Made by a program: the position numbers and the translations under genes
In this document: positions 5,411 to 15,856 of the stretch, in pieces
Position numbering within the stretch: the first letter of the stretch is position 1
Layout: every line of letters starts with the position of its first letter
The notes under the pieces: model-generated
What the model saw: only the letters and a program-made list of their open reading frames with translations
Database searches by the model: none
What the model was told of the DNA's origin: nothing
Assembly: GCA_903822545.1 (NCBI GenBank)
Contig: CAIJPN010000047.1
Location: 1-41,819, forward strand
Direction: 5' to 3'
DNA from: an uncultured Anaerolineae bacterium
GTDB taxonomy: Bacteria; Chloroflexota; Anaerolineae; Anaerolineales; Villigracilaceae
Length of the DNA: 41,819 nucleotides

Positions 5411-7378
5411 TCAGCCAGTTTCCCCGGCTTCCTGCCCGGAAGTAGAGATACGGTCATCAATCTCAGTCCACAACAGCCGCCAGCGCGCTGTGGTTTGAAG
5501 CAATTGCCATAGTGTAGGGATAGTGGTCAGGTAAAAGCCAGCGGCGGCCAGGCTAAAAACCAGGATCAGTATTGCAACCAGAGGGGACGAGAATGTTTTG
5601 GGAAGCATCGCCAGGATTGGCAGGCCGATCAGGTACAACCTGAATTTCCGAAGCGTGTCCATGTTGCTGTTGTTCAATTCGTTTGCGATGAAGTATTCGC
5701 GTGTGGTGAGTATGGGAAGGTATTCAGTTGTGAGTTGCCAATCGAAGGTGCGAGAGAAGATCAGCATTTCGATGAAAATGATGCCCCAGTTCTTATGTTT
5801 CTTGCCGGGGCGTCGTCGTTTAGAAAGAGCCAGGAAATTCGAGAGTTTTGGGGCTTCAACTGGCAATTTTGGCAAAGCATAGAATTGCTTTACTCGTTGG
5901 TGCCAACTTTGGGCCTCTACCTGGTCAGTGTGGGCTAGGATGGTGAACTTGCTTAGCGCGAAAAGATGGGTTTGCTGGTGCAATTTCCAGGCCCCTGCAA
6001 TTTGGGGGTGGCTGATAAACGGGGTCAGCGCCGCCTGGAGTTGCCGGATCATCTCCTGGGCCAGGGTTAAATCCGCCTTGCCCGCTGTTGGCGACCATAA
6101 GGCGCACAGCGCCATAGCATCGATGGCGTAAAAGCGTTCCAATGCTCCGAGCCGGGCAAAAGCCGCCTGGAGGGGTTCTTGCATCCTTTCAAATGCCACC
6201 TGCAATGCCAGGAAAACTTCGGGCTGCATTGTTTCCGGGATGACGGTGTGGGTGCTGGTGATAAGCTGGTTCAGTTCGCCCAGCCCAATCGCTTGTGCCT
6301 GCTGGAAAGCAAAAAACAGCGCCAGTGGGTTGAATTTGAGCGTTTCGCAGAGCTGGTTGAAATCTCTTGTGTCATTGGCATCCAGCTTCCCGTTGCGCAT
6401 CTCAAACATTTGCCGGGCCTCCTCATCGGTAAAGCCGGGCATTTTGATCAACATCCGTTCATCCGCGCTGGTCTGACGTGCAAGATGATCAGATGTCGTG
6501 GTAATGAGCAGCCTGGCCTGTTGTGCCTTTCCCAAAATATCGCACAACCGACTGAACGCTGAGAAATCAGATAGATCATCCACCAACAAGGTCAGGCTTT
6601 TGTTCCGAAAACGATTCATCAACCCAACCTGTATTTCAACTTCCTGCATCCCGCTTTCTGGGGGAATACCGAAAACTTCCTGATACCAGGCGCGCAGGTG
6701 TGGCAACAGCCCGCCGCCGTTCAGGTAAATCACTTTATACAGGCCATCAGGATACCTGCCCCATTGCTTTTGCTCCAGCGATTCCACCATCTTGGATTTT
6801 CCCGTGCCGGGTTGCCCTACTACTACAATGGGTCTTTGGGCTTTTTCGGCCAGCAGCAGAACGTTTTCCAGTTTTTGGATGACATCTGTCCTGGGGATAT
6901 TTACCCCTGTGCGCGGATAACGCATATCGCGGATCGACAACCCGCTATCGGGGGTTTGATGGTAGCCCAGGCTTTCCAGCCACTTCCTATCAAGCATATC
7001 TGCCAGCTTGCGCTCGGTTCTGGTGCCCACCTTCACATTCCCAATACAACGCGCCAGCGCCAGCACTTCGTCCACACTTTGAATACCGCCGGGCTTGTGC
7101 CAGAATACATTCACTAGCTTTTGAAAATCGTCTGGTGTCATGGGGCGTTTGGCATCTGTGAACTCGCCCCGGCACCAACCCGCCACTTTGCTGTATTCAC
7201 TCTCGTTTTGATCGTACAGGCATTTCGTCAGGCTTTTTCGCGCCTGGCTGTGCTGTTCCGGTGTCAATACATTGATTGCCAATGACAAAATAGCCTGTCC
7301 TGCCTGGGCAGGGTTGTCCGATTCCAGGCGGGATAGGTCATTTTGGGTTGTTTTGTCAGGTTGGGAAAATCGCGCCAA
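5411..7378 (-). CDS. STAND (NB-ARC-like) ATPase with C-terminal membrane helices
   Basis: 655 residues. The central AAA+/STAND module has Walker A GQPGTGKS (188-195), Walker B LTLLVDDLSD (262-271), a sensor segment LLITTTSD (290-297) and FNPLALF (349-355) in the place of the NB-ARC GLPLAL motif. The N-terminal 160 residues match nothing I recognise and may be an effector-associated or adaptor domain. The C-terminal quarter has a hydrophobic stretch from about residue 580 to 622 that could form two membrane helices, so the protein is probably membrane-tethered. The start is TTG at 7378: an in-frame stop lies three codons upstream and no ATG follows before residue 80. It converges on the DGR target operon, and with the serine recombinase it gives this stretch a defence-island look. 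Ligand and effector action are unknown. Confidence 0.7.
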   Translation of the reverse strand: MARFSQPDKTTQNDLSRLESDNPAQAGQAILSLAINVLTPEQHSQARKSLTKCLYDQNESEYSKVAGWCRGEFTDAKRPMTPDDFQKLVNVFWHKPGGIQSVDEVLALARCIGNVKVGTRTERKLADMLDRKWLESLGYHQTPDSGLSIRDMRYPRTGVNIPRTDVIQKLENVLLLAEKAQRPIVVVGQPGTGKSKMVESLEQKQWGRYPDGLYKVIYLNGGGLLPHLRAWYQEVFGIPPESGMQEVEIQVGLMNRFRNKSLTLLVDDLSDFSAFSRLCDILGKAQQARLLITTTSDHLARQTSADERMLIKMPGFTDEEARQMFEMRNGKLDANDTRDFNQLCETLKFNPLALFFAFQQAQAIGLGELNQLITSTHTVIPETMQPEVFLALQVAFERMQEPLQAAFARLGALERFYAIDAMALCALWSPTAGKADLTLAQEMIRQLQAALTPFISHPQIAGAWKLHQQTHLFALSKFTILAHTDQVEAQSWHQRVKQFYALPKLPVEAPKLSNFLALSKRRRPGKKHKNWGIIFIEMLIFSRTFDWQLTTEYLPILTTREYFIANELNNSNMDTLRKFRLYLIGLPILAMLPKTFSSPLVAILILVFSLAAAGFYLTTIPTLWQLLQTTARWRLLWTEIDDRISTSGQEAGETG

Positions 7379-7646
7379 AATTTTTTACCCTAAAACGGCA
7401 AAATTCATAACGTAAAACAGGATTGCGTAATCCAAATTTTACCAACACACCGGCCAGTGTGAGCCATACAAAAAGGAGAACTTTTCCCGCCCCTAAATTT
7501 GTGCCGCTATACCCACTTCCAACAACTTTCAGTTCTTCCTGAACTGATACCCGCGAGGCTTACGCGACAACCCTGCCCTTTCTTTAGCCTGGGAAAGGAT
7601 GCAGGCCCCCAATTGGGATTTCTCAGCTTTTCTTGGAGAGAAATCC
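7379..7646. other. Intergenic region between divergent ATPase and small acidic gene
   Basis: 268 nt with no convincing gene. It holds GGATT-GCGT-AATCC (7420-7433), a short inverted repeat upstream of the minus-strand ATPase that could be an operator, and an isolated AAAGGAG (about 7471-7477) not followed by a sensible start. No clear promoter is seen for either gene. Confidence 0.4.
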
Positions 7647-7775
7647 ATGAACAACGAACCTACCCCATCCATTATTTCCGTGTTGCTCGATTGGCTTGCC
7701 GATATTGCCGCTGCGCCAGAACCAGAAGCGCCAGAGCCAGACTACGAACCTGGTGATGATGACGACGAAGCGTAA
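7647..7775 (+). CDS. Small acidic protein, 42 residues
   Basis: ATG at 7647 has GGAGAG (7635-7640) 6 nt upstream. The product begins MNNEPTPSIISVLLDWLADI, continues with a Pro-Glu run (APEPEAPEPDYEPG) and ends DDDDEA. The first half could form one amphipathic helix; the tail is strongly acidic and probably disordered. It is followed within 25 nt by a terminator hairpin, so it looks like a complete transcription unit. I do not recognise a family. Acidic miniproteins next to recombinases and defence genes are sometimes DNA mimics or regulators, but nothing here proves that. Confidence 0.5.
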   Translation: MNNEPTPSIISVLLDWLADIAAAPEPEAPEPDYEPGDDDDEA

Positions 7776-7795
7776 TTGAACAACTGAATAAAATC

Positions 7796-7832
7796 AAAAA
7801 CGGCATGAGATGGGGGTCTCCATGTCGTTTTT
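7796..7832 (+). terminator. Terminator after the small acidic gene
   Basis: Stem AAAAACGGCATG (7796-7807) with CATGTCGTTTTT (7821-7832), one G-U pair, 13-nt loop, ending in a T-run. Confidence 0.75.
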
Positions 7833-7836
7833 GTTG

Positions 7837-7861
7837 TACAATGCTCAAAATTTTCTGGGAG
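7837..7861 (+). promoter_or_regulatory. Possible -10 box and RBS of the serine recombinase
   Basis: TACAAT at 7837-7842 directly follows the terminator; GGGAG (7857-7861) lies 7 nt before the ATG at 7869. No good -35 hexamer is visible. Confidence 0.4.
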
Positions 7862-7868
7862 CGTCAAC

Positions 7869-9473
7869 ATGACCGAATCTGAGAAGGAAAATACCACCGT
7901 TGAGAAGAGTTATCATCGCCGGAGTGCCGCCAATCGCCCCAGGTTGATGGATGGCGGTGTAAAAATCGATGAGTTTGAGAATGTTAAAGTGGCGATTTAC
8001 GCACGTGTTTCCAAAGAAGAACAATTAAACGGCTATTCCATTGAAGCGCAAAAGAATATTTGCCAGGGATTTTGCAAAGAACACAATTGGAATGTCGTGG
8101 AAATATTTGTTGAACCGGGGCTTTCTGCCAAAGACGACAAGCGCCCTGAGTTTTTGCGCATGATCGAAGATGCCAAAGCCCAAAAGTTCAACACGGTTTT
8201 AATTCATAAGCTGGATCGATTTAGCCGCAGCATCGACAATACCCTGCAATACTTCAAAGTATTATCTGACAACGAAGTTGCCTTGACTTCGGTGGCCGAG
8301 AAATTCGACTTTTCCAGCGCCCAGGGCCGTCTGTTTTTTCGCATGATGGCTATATTTGCTCAATGGTATCTGGAAAATCTTTCTTCCGAGGCTGTAAAAG
8401 GCAAGGATGAGATGTTCAATCAAGGAAGGCACAATGCCAGGCCCCCATTTGGATATACCCGCGTTTACCCCAGCAAAGAAATCATAACTATCCCGGAACA
8501 AGCTGAAGCCGTAAAAATGTCCTTTGAACTTGCTGCCAGCGGCTCGTACACCCACCGGCGCATCTCTGAAATCCTGAATATGAAGTTCAAAACCATAAAT
8601 GGCAACCTGTGGAGCAAAGATACTGTCAAAAACATGCTCCAGAACGAATTTTATTTCGGCATGGTTGCGCATCGTGACGAAATTCGCCCTGGGCAACACG
8701 AGGCCATCATTTCGCGTGAGTTATATGATAAAGTACAGGAAGTGAGCAGGCAGCGCGCAAAACTGCCAAAGAGTTTGCTTGTGGCGAAGCATAGTGCTCC
8801 TGAAAAGCCAACCGTTATCACGGATGAACAGCCTGAATTTTATTTGCTCCAGCGCATTGTCAGTTGTGATAGTTGTGGTCGGCATCTGCGCATACAGGGT
8901 GCCAAAGGTTATCACTACTACCGCGAGTCATCCGCAGAAAACGGACTTTCCTGTGATTTGCAGCGAAAAGGTGTTCGTATGGATGTGATGGATAATGAGG
9001 TGCTTGCCTTGCTTGGGAAGATAAAACTCCCGCAAAATTGGCAAGATGAAATCAAGCGTCGGGCCACAGATAAGGACATCATTGCCATGACGAAAGCCCG
9101 CAAAGCAAAGTTGGAAGACACAATCCGGCGCTTGGATACAGTCTACCTCCAGGGTTCATACGAACATAAAAATTACCTGGAAGAACGGGAAAAACTGACA
9201 TCGGAGTTAAACCGCCTTGTAATCCCTGACCAAAGCAGTGCGCTTGAAAAAGGGATGCTATTGGACAACCTGGGTGCTTTTTTAGAAAAAGCAACCCCGG
9301 CTCAACGGAATAATATATGCAGAACAATTATGGAAGCGGTGTATACTAATTTCAACAAAGAAAACTACATTACTCGTTTCAGGCCAGCGCCTGTGTTTAC
9401 TGAACTTTTTCGCATGGTTGCGGAAGAATCTGGCTGGCAGGAAACAACCACTGGTGAGTTTGCAATTGTGTAG
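7869..9473 (+). CDS. Large serine recombinase (site-specific integrase family)
   Basis: 534 residues. The N-terminal resolvase domain has IYARVSKEEQ with the catalytic Ser at residue 48, followed by YSIEAQ, GLSAKD and HKLDRFSRS. Next come the recombinase domain (PPFGYTRV, SKDTVKNMLQNEFYFGM), a zinc ribbon (CDSCG with a later Cys in LSCDLQ) and a C-terminal coiled coil of Glu/Lys-rich helices. This is the layout of phage and mobile-element integrases that join attP to attB without a tRNA rule. Base composition is lower in GC than the atp genes downstream. It lies 140 nt from tRNA-Ser, at the boundary between the defence-like genes and core genes. It may have brought in part of the left-hand region; no att core could be identified by eye. 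Confidence 0.9.
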   Translation: MTESEKENTTVEKSYHRRSAANRPRLMDGGVKIDEFENVKVAIYARVSKEEQLNGYSIEAQKNICQGFCKEHNWNVVEIFVEPGLSAKDDKRPEFLRMIEDAKAQKFNTVLIHKLDRFSRSIDNTLQYFKVLSDNEVALTSVAEKFDFSSAQGRLFFRMMAIFAQWYLENLSSEAVKGKDEMFNQGRHNARPPFGYTRVYPSKEIITIPEQAEAVKMSFELAASGSYTHRRISEILNMKFKTINGNLWSKDTVKNMLQNEFYFGMVAHRDEIRPGQHEAIISRELYDKVQEVSRQRAKLPKSLLVAKHSAPEKPTVITDEQPEFYLLQRIVSCDSCGRHLRIQGAKGYHYYRESSAENGLSCDLQRKGVRMDVMDNEVLALLGKIKLPQNWQDEIKRRATDKDIIAMTKARKAKLEDTIRRLDTVYLQGSYEHKNYLEEREKLTSELNRLVIPDQSSALEKGMLLDNLGAFLEKATPAQRNNICRTIMEAVYTNFNKENYITRFRPAPVFTELFRMVAEESGWQETTTGEFAIV

Positions 9474-9487
9474 TTTCGCGTAATATC

Positions 9488-9515
9488 TTGACTTTGTCGA
9501 CAAACTCACTATAAT
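9488..9515 (+). promoter_or_regulatory. Strong sigma-70-type promoter with palindromic spacer, no obvious gene
   Basis: TTGACT (9488-9493), 16-nt spacer, TATAAT (9510-9515). The spacer includes most of a perfect 12-bp palindrome TTTGTCGACAAA (9493-9504), which could be an operator. The transcript would run towards tRNA-Ser on the opposite strand; no coding sequence follows. Confidence 0.6.
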
Positions 9516-9540
9516 TGAACGTGTAAGGTTAATAACAAAA

Positions 9541-9570
9541 AAAGCACTCGTTCTGGCAAACGAGTGCTTT
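9541..9570 (-). terminator. Terminator of tRNA-Ser
   Basis: 12-bp perfect stem AAAGCACTCGTT / AACGAGTGCTTT with a 6-nt loop. On the minus strand it is followed by a T-run, so it ends transcription from the tRNA gene. Confidence 0.8.
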
Positions 9571-9612
9571 CAAAGCGACAAAATCCTCAACGGTCAAAGG
9601 AATTTGTCTGCG

Positions 9613-9702
9613 TGGCGGAGAGGGAGGGATTTGAACCCTCGTTCCCTTTCGGGAAACACGCTCTCCAGGCGTGCGCGCTAAACCAGGCTACGCGACCTCT
9701 CC
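9613..9702 (-). tRNA. tRNA-Ser (anticodon GGA)
   Basis: On the minus strand: acceptor GGAGAGG pairs with CCTCTCC; D-arm GCG...CGC; anticodon stem CACGC/GCGTG with loop CTGGAGA (anticodon GGA); long variable arm TTCCC-GAAA-GGGAA, diagnostic of class II tRNA; T-arm GAGGG-TTCAAAT-CCCTC; discriminator G and an encoded CCA (9613-9615). A TATAAT (9748-9753, minus) lies about 45 nt upstream. Confidence 0.96.
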
Positions 9703-9768
9703 GAGTGGATGCGCGGAATTGCTCCCGACGCCATCCGAGCGCGCAACATTATATCACTAAAAAATGAT

Positions 9769-9794
9769 ACAGGGCGGGGATTTTCCCGCCCTGT
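9769..9794. terminator. Bidirectional terminator after the ATP-grasp gene
   Basis: Stem ACAGGGCGGG / CCCGCCCTGT, 6-nt loop, T-runs on both sides (TTTT after, AAAAAA before). It sits 19 nt past the stop codon of the minus-strand gene. Confidence 0.75.
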
Positions 9795-9812
9795 TTTGCT
9801 GTTTTTGGAAGA

Positions 9813-10979
9813 TTAATTGCTATTCCCGCGCTTTTTTGCCGGTTCCTGGGGCAGTTCGCGGGCGGGTACCATGCCCCAGCGGCTGGCTCCCAGGTACAGG
9901 ATGTCGAGGATCAGGTCTTCGTAGGCGATGCCCTCGGCGGCGGCTTCCAGGCACAAGTCGCTGTAGCCGGGGGTCAGGCCGGGGAGGGTGTTGATTTCAA
10001 TCAAAACCGGCTCGCCTTTGGCGTTCAGGCGGATATCGGTGCGCGAGACATCGATAGCTTTGATGGCCATGTGTGATTTAACCACAAGCTGCTGGATTTT
10101 GCGGGTCAGATCGGCCGGAATTGGGGCCGGGCAGATGTAACCGGGCGCGCCCTCCTCGCCAACTTCTTTGGACTTGCTGGCCTGGCTGTAGATGCCTGGC
10201 GTGACCGAACGAGAACTATCCAACTCCAGCACGGGGAAAACGTGGTAGCCGAGCTTGTTTTCATCGTACCACTCGGGGTGGCGGGAGTATTTGCGCGAGT
10301 CCCAGCGCCCAATCAGGCCGCAGGTGAATTCACGCCCTGAGAGGAAGGTTTCTACCAGGGCGGGTTGGCGGTAAAACTTGATGATATATTCTACCCGTTC
10401 GCGCAGCTCAGACTCTTTGTTGACGATGGCTTTGGTATCCACGCCCATGCCGGTACCTTCACGGGCCGGTTTGACAAACAACGGGAATTCCAGTTCGGAG
10501 CGCAGCGACTCGTTGCCAATGATGAATTCCTGGAAAGGGGCTACCGGCAGGCGGCGGTCGCGCCAGATGCGTTTGGTGAGGGTTTTGTCGAGTGAGATTG
10601 CGTTTGCCATCACCCGTGAGTGTGTATAAGGAATCCTGAGCATTTCCAGCAGCGCTGGAACCTGCGCCTCGCGTGCGTCACCACCCAGGCCTTCGGCGAT
10701 GTTAAAGCAAATATCCGGTTTGATATCTTGTATTTTGTAAGGAAGAGAGCGGTCAGCCTGGAGGAAGACCGTTTTGTGTCCACCTGATTCGATGGCGTGG
10801 CGGATATGATCGATGGTTTCGATATGGTCAAAATCTGCCAGGGCATCTGCCGGGACATCCGGGGGAAGTTCCATATCATCAGCTTTTATGTTTGCCAGAA
10901 CGGCAACCAGCCACGATTTTTCGGGGCGAACAAGACTGGGAGGCTTTTCACCTTCCTGAGGGTTCTGAGCAGCGGGCAT
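9813..10979 (-). CDS. D-alanine--D-alanine ligase-like ATP-grasp protein
   Basis: 388 residues. ATP-grasp features in order: ICFNIAEGLGGDAREAQVPALLEML (the N-lobe substrate region of Ddl enzymes), SLDKTLTKRIW, PLFVKPAREGTGMGV (the phosphate-binding Lys-Pro and Gly loop), LVETFLSGREFTCGLIG, and the metal-binding C-terminal IEINTLPGLTPGYSD. These match D-Ala-D-Ala ligase relatives. The gene stands alone rather than in a mur/dcw cluster, and the N-terminal part departs from canonical Ddl, so it may be a paralogue acting on another amino acid or dipeptide. AAAGGAG lies upstream of the ATG and a good promoter is at 11009-11036. Confidence 0.8.
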   Translation of the reverse strand: MPAAQNPQEGEKPPSLVRPEKSWLVAVLANIKADDMELPPDVPADALADFDHIETIDHIRHAIESGGHKTVFLQADRSLPYKIQDIKPDICFNIAEGLGGDAREAQVPALLEMLRIPYTHSRVMANAISLDKTLTKRIWRDRRLPVAPFQEFIIGNESLRSELEFPLFVKPAREGTGMGVDTKAIVNKESELRERVEYIIKFYRQPALVETFLSGREFTCGLIGRWDSRKYSRHPEWYDENKLGYHVFPVLELDSSRSVTPGIYSQASKSKEVGEEGAPGYICPAPIPADLTRKIQQLVVKSHMAIKAIDVSRTDIRLNAKGEPVLIEINTLPGLTPGYSDLCLEAAAEGIAYEDLILDILYLGASRWGMVPARELPQEPAKKRGNSN

Positions 10980-11008
10980 TTTATTCTCCTTTAATTAAAA
11001 TCGAGCGT

Positions 11009-11036
11009 AGTATAGTATATTACGGGGAAGTGACAA
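11009..11036 (-). promoter_or_regulatory. Promoter of the ATP-grasp gene
   Basis: On the minus strand TTGTCA (11036-11031), 16-nt spacer, TATACT (11014-11009), about 30 nt before the ATG at 10979. Confidence 0.65.
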
Positions 11037-11177
11037 GGGGAGTTTCACCTAATTGAGGTTGGATGTGCAAAATCTTTGGGTTTTGTTGTATGTGGTACGA
11101 ATCACATCATGAGCAGTCTGCCAGTAGTGATAAAAGTAACTAGACAATCACCCTCGTTTCAGGTAATATTGGGGGCG

Positions 11178-11203
11178 TCTGGCTCAGGCCAGAGACATTT
11201 TTA
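11178..11203 (+). terminator. Terminator-like hairpin upstream of atpA
   Basis: TCTGGC / GCCAGA 6-bp stem, 4-nt loop, followed after GAC by ATTTTTATTTT. Confidence 0.45.
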
Positions 11204-11253
11204 TTTTAAGTGATGTCCCCTAAGATGATTTTTCATCCCCTAGTAACACAAAC

Positions 11254-11296
11254 CAGGCTGCAAATGCTCCCGCTCAGCGGGTGCTGGCCTGTTTTT
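11254..11296 (+). terminator. Terminator or attenuator in the atpA leader
   Basis: Nested stems CAGGC/GCCTG, GC/GC and CCCGC/GCGGG (loop TCA), followed directly by GTTTTT, ending 38 nt before the atpA ATG. Position suggests leader attenuation or the end of an upstream transcript. Confidence 0.5.
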
Positions 11297-11333
11297 ACAA
11301 AAAAACAAACCTTAATTCTGGTGTGGAGGCGAA

Positions 11334-12992
11334 ATGTCTGACCTGATCAAGCAAATTACGAGTGATTTACAGAAGCAGATCGACGCGTTCAACCCCGAAG
11401 TCAGTATCAGTGACGTCGGGACGGTCGTCGAGGCTGGTGACGGGATCGCCCGTGTCGAAGGCCTGACTAATGTCAAATCCCAGGAACTTGTCCAGTTCGC
11501 CAATGGCGTGATGGGCATTGCGTTTAACCTGGAAAAAGACAAAGTTGGTGTCATCGTGATGGGCGAGTATTCCGAAATCGCCGAAGGCATGAGTGTGCGT
11601 TCCACCGGGCGCATTGCTTCTGTGCCGGTGGGTGATGGGCTGGTTGGGCGCGTGGTGAACGTGCTCGGCGAGCCGATCGACGGCAAAGGCCCGATCAATT
11701 TTAGTGGCTATCGTCCCATTGAGCGTATTGCTCCGGGTGTGGTATACCGCCAGGATGTGGATAGCCCCGTCCAGACTGGTATCAAAGCCATTGATGCCAT
11801 GATCCCTGTTGGCCGCGGCCAGCGCGAACTCATCATTGGCGATCGCCAGACCGGCAAGACTGCTATTGCGATTGATACGATTATCAATCAAAAAGGCAAG
11901 GATTTGGTCTGCATCTACGTTGCTATCGGTCAGAAGAAAGCTGCTGTTGCTCGCACGGTGGCCCTGCTTGAGCGCCACGGCGCAATGGATCACACCATCG
12001 TGGTGATGGCCTCGGCTGATGAATCTGCTGCTTTGCAGTATATCGCTCCTTATGCTGGCTGCTCCATGGGTGAAGAATTCATGGAAACTGGCCGCGATGC
12101 ACTGGTTGTGTACGATGACCTTTCCAAACACGCCTGGGCTTATCGCCAGGTTTCCCTGCTCCTGCGCCGCCCGCCTGGACGTGAAGCCTACCCGGGCGAC
12201 CTGTTCTACCTCCACTCTCGCCTGTTGGAACGCGCTTCGCGCCTGGCGATTGAATACGCTGTGGTTAAAGCTGATTTTTCTGGCGATGCATGCCAGAAGA
12301 GCGATGCCGTGGATGGCAAGGTTTTCGGTGGCCCGCTTTCCAAGCACGATGCCGGTGAATATCTCAAGACCAAGGGCGAGGGCTTCAAGGTTGTCAAAGT
12401 TGCCGGAACCGGTGGTTCGCTGACGGCCCTGCCGATCATCGAAACCCTGCTGGGCGACGTTTCGGCCTACGTTCCGACGAATGTTATCTCCATCACTGAT
12501 GGCCAGATTTACCTTGAGTCGAACCTGTTCAATGCTGGTATCCGCCCGGCGGTGAACGTGGGTATCTCTGTTTCCCGCGTGGGTGGTGCGGCCCAGACCA
12601 AAGCCATGCGCCAGGTGGCTGGCCGCCTGAAACTGGATATGGCCTCCTACCGCGAACTGGCTGCTTTCGCCCAATTCGGCTCTGATCTTGATAAGGCTAC
12701 CCAGAACCAGCTCAATCGTGGTCGCCGGATGCAGGAAATTTTGAAGCAGCCGCAGTATGAACCGGTTGCGCTTGAACACCAGGTCATGGTCATTTTTGCC
12801 GGCACCCAAGGCTTCGCCGATGAAGTTCCGGTGGAGAAGATGCGCAAATGGGAAACGGACCTGACCAGGTTCCTCGACCAATCTTATCCAGAAGTCGGCA
12901 GAGATATTGTCGAAAAGAAACAGATTACATCCGATAACGAAAAACGCCTGCGCGAAGCGCTTTCCGCATTCAAAGCCGCCTGGCAAGCCTAA
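11334..12992 (+). CDS. atpA: ATP synthase F1 subunit alpha, with internal insertion
   Basis: 552 residues. It is the regulatory/non-catalytic F1 alpha subunit, forming the alpha3-beta3 hexamer on the cytoplasmic face of the membrane. Seen: [16 protein letters not shown], Walker [10 protein letters not shown], the [27 protein letters not shown] region and [20 protein letters not shown] lies 4 nt before the ATG. Usual alpha subunits are 500-515 residues. Here about 50 extra residues separate LLERA (297-301) from [12 protein letters not shown] (about 360), where roughly 13 are normal. The insert is in frame, has the same base use as the rest, and includes [17 protein letters not shown]. The gene starts an F1-only cluster; atpB, atpE, atpF and atpH are not upstream. 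Confidence 0.97.
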   Translation: MSDLIKQITSDLQKQIDAFNPEVSISDVGTVVEAGDGIARVEGLTNVKSQELVQFANGVMGIAFNLEKDKVGVIVMGEYSEIAEGMSVRSTGRIASVPVGDGLVGRVVNVLGEPIDGKGPINFSGYRPIERIAPGVVYRQDVDSPVQTGIKAIDAMIPVGRGQRELIIGDRQTGKTAIAIDTIINQKGKDLVCIYVAIGQKKAAVARTVALLERHGAMDHTIVVMASADESAALQYIAPYAGCSMGEEFMETGRDALVVYDDLSKHAWAYRQVSLLLRRPPGREAYPGDLFYLHSRLLERASRLAIEYAVVKADFSGDACQKSDAVDGKVFGGPLSKHDAGEYLKTKGEGFKVVKVAGTGGSLTALPIIETLLGDVSAYVPTNVISITDGQIYLESNLFNAGIRPAVNVGISVSRVGGAAQTKAMRQVAGRLKLDMASYRELAAFAQFGSDLDKATQNQLNRGRRMQEILKQPQYEPVALEHQVMVIFAGTQGFADEVPVEKMRKWETDLTRFLDQSYPEVGRDIVEKKQITSDNEKRLREALSAFKAAWQA

Positions 12993-12993
12993 T

Positions 12994-13023
12994 GACTAGC
13001 CGACTAGCGCACTAGGAGACTAT
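12994..13023 (+). repeat. Tandem 8-bp word repeat between atpA and atpG
   Basis: ACTAG recurs at 12995, 13003 and 13011, and ACTAT at 13019, giving an exact 8-bp period that fills the 34-nt gap and contains the atpG ribosome-binding site (AGGAG, 13014-13018). Confidence 0.6.
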
Positions 13024-13026
13024 TCT

Positions 13027-15337
<2,311 letters not shown>

Positions 15338-15353
15338 TCGTGTCAAGTACCAC

Positions 15354-15396
15354 GTGTCAGGTGTCAGGAATTTCCCTGACACCTGATACCTGACAC
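15354..15396 (+). repeat. Inverted array of 7-bp words between atpD and atpC
   Basis: TGTCAGG occurs twice in tandem (15355-15368), followed after a 6-nt loop by CCTGACA, CCTGATA, CCTGACA (15375-15395), all in exact 7-bp steps. CAGGTGTCAGG pairs perfectly with CCTGACACCTG, giving an 11-bp hairpin in the 72-nt gap. Confidence 0.7.
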
Positions 15397-15409
15397 TGGA
15401 GAACTTGTT

Positions 15410-15847
15410 ATGTCAATCCGTTGCGAAATTGTTTCTCAAGACCGCATGGTTTACCAGGGTGATGTTGATATCGTCGTCCTGCCTGGCACCGATGGCGAAA
15501 TGGGTATCCTGCCGCACCACGCTCCACTGTTGACCACGCTCAAGTTTGGCCTGATCAAAGTCCGGGCCAAAAGTGAAGAGCAAGTCTTTACAGTGGCGGG
15601 CGGCGTTGCCGAAGTCCAGCCAGATATTGTCACTGTACTGGCAGATGCTGCTGAAAACGTTGAAGAAATTGACATCGCCCGTGCTGAGGCAGCCCGCCAG
15701 AATGCTGAAGCCGCCCTCTCGAAACTCGATCGGGCTGGGGATGTGGATGCTTATCTCTCCGTTGAAGCTGCCCTGCGCCGTTCTGCCCTGCGGCTTGACG
15801 CTGCCAAGCGCTTCCGCACCGGCAAGCGCCACGTCAACGAGGAATAA
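15410..15847 (+). CDS. atpC: ATP synthase F1 subunit epsilon
   Basis: 145 residues. Regulatory subunit linking gamma to the c-ring and able to inhibit ATP hydrolysis. N-terminal beta-sandwich: CEIVSQDRMVY, VVLPGTDGEMGILPHHAPLLTTLKFG, FTVAGGVAEVQPDIVTVLAD. The C-terminal helical pair (ARAEAARQNAEAALSKL and LRRSALRLDAAKRF) is present, so the inhibitory arm is intact. GGAG lies 8 nt before the ATG. Separated from atpD by a palindromic word repeat, which may lower its expression relative to beta. Confidence 0.94.
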   Translation: MSIRCEIVSQDRMVYQGDVDIVVLPGTDGEMGILPHHAPLLTTLKFGLIKVRAKSEEQVFTVAGGVAEVQPDIVTVLADAAENVEEIDIARAEAARQNAEAALSKLDRAGDVDAYLSVEAALRRSALRLDAAKRFRTGKRHVNEE

Positions 15848-15856
15848 AACATCCTT

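Larger units (their letters stand above)
10980..11333. other. Intergenic region upstream of atpA
   Basis: 354 nt without a gene. The left end carries the promoter and RBS of the minus-strand ATP-grasp gene. The right part holds two hairpins on the atpA strand (11178-11193 with a following ATTTTTATTTT, and 11254-11291 with TTTTT). No clear atpA promoter was found, and the Fo genes usually upstream are absent. Confidence 0.7.

Noticed and set aside
7499-7756. 85-codon plus-strand frame upstream of the serine recombinase
   Set aside because: TTG start without RBS and Cys/Arg-rich product; the overlapping 7647-7775 frame has an RBS, ATG and sensible composition.
9473-9702. tRNA-Ser as attachment site of the serine recombinase
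   Set aside because: Large serine recombinases do not usually use tRNA genes, the tRNA is complete, and no direct repeat of its 3' end was found in the window by eye.
11367-12986. Minus-strand open frame of 539 codons inside atpA
   Set aside because: Entirely antisense to a well-conserved gene, with His/Asn-rich low-complexity product; a codon-bias shadow.
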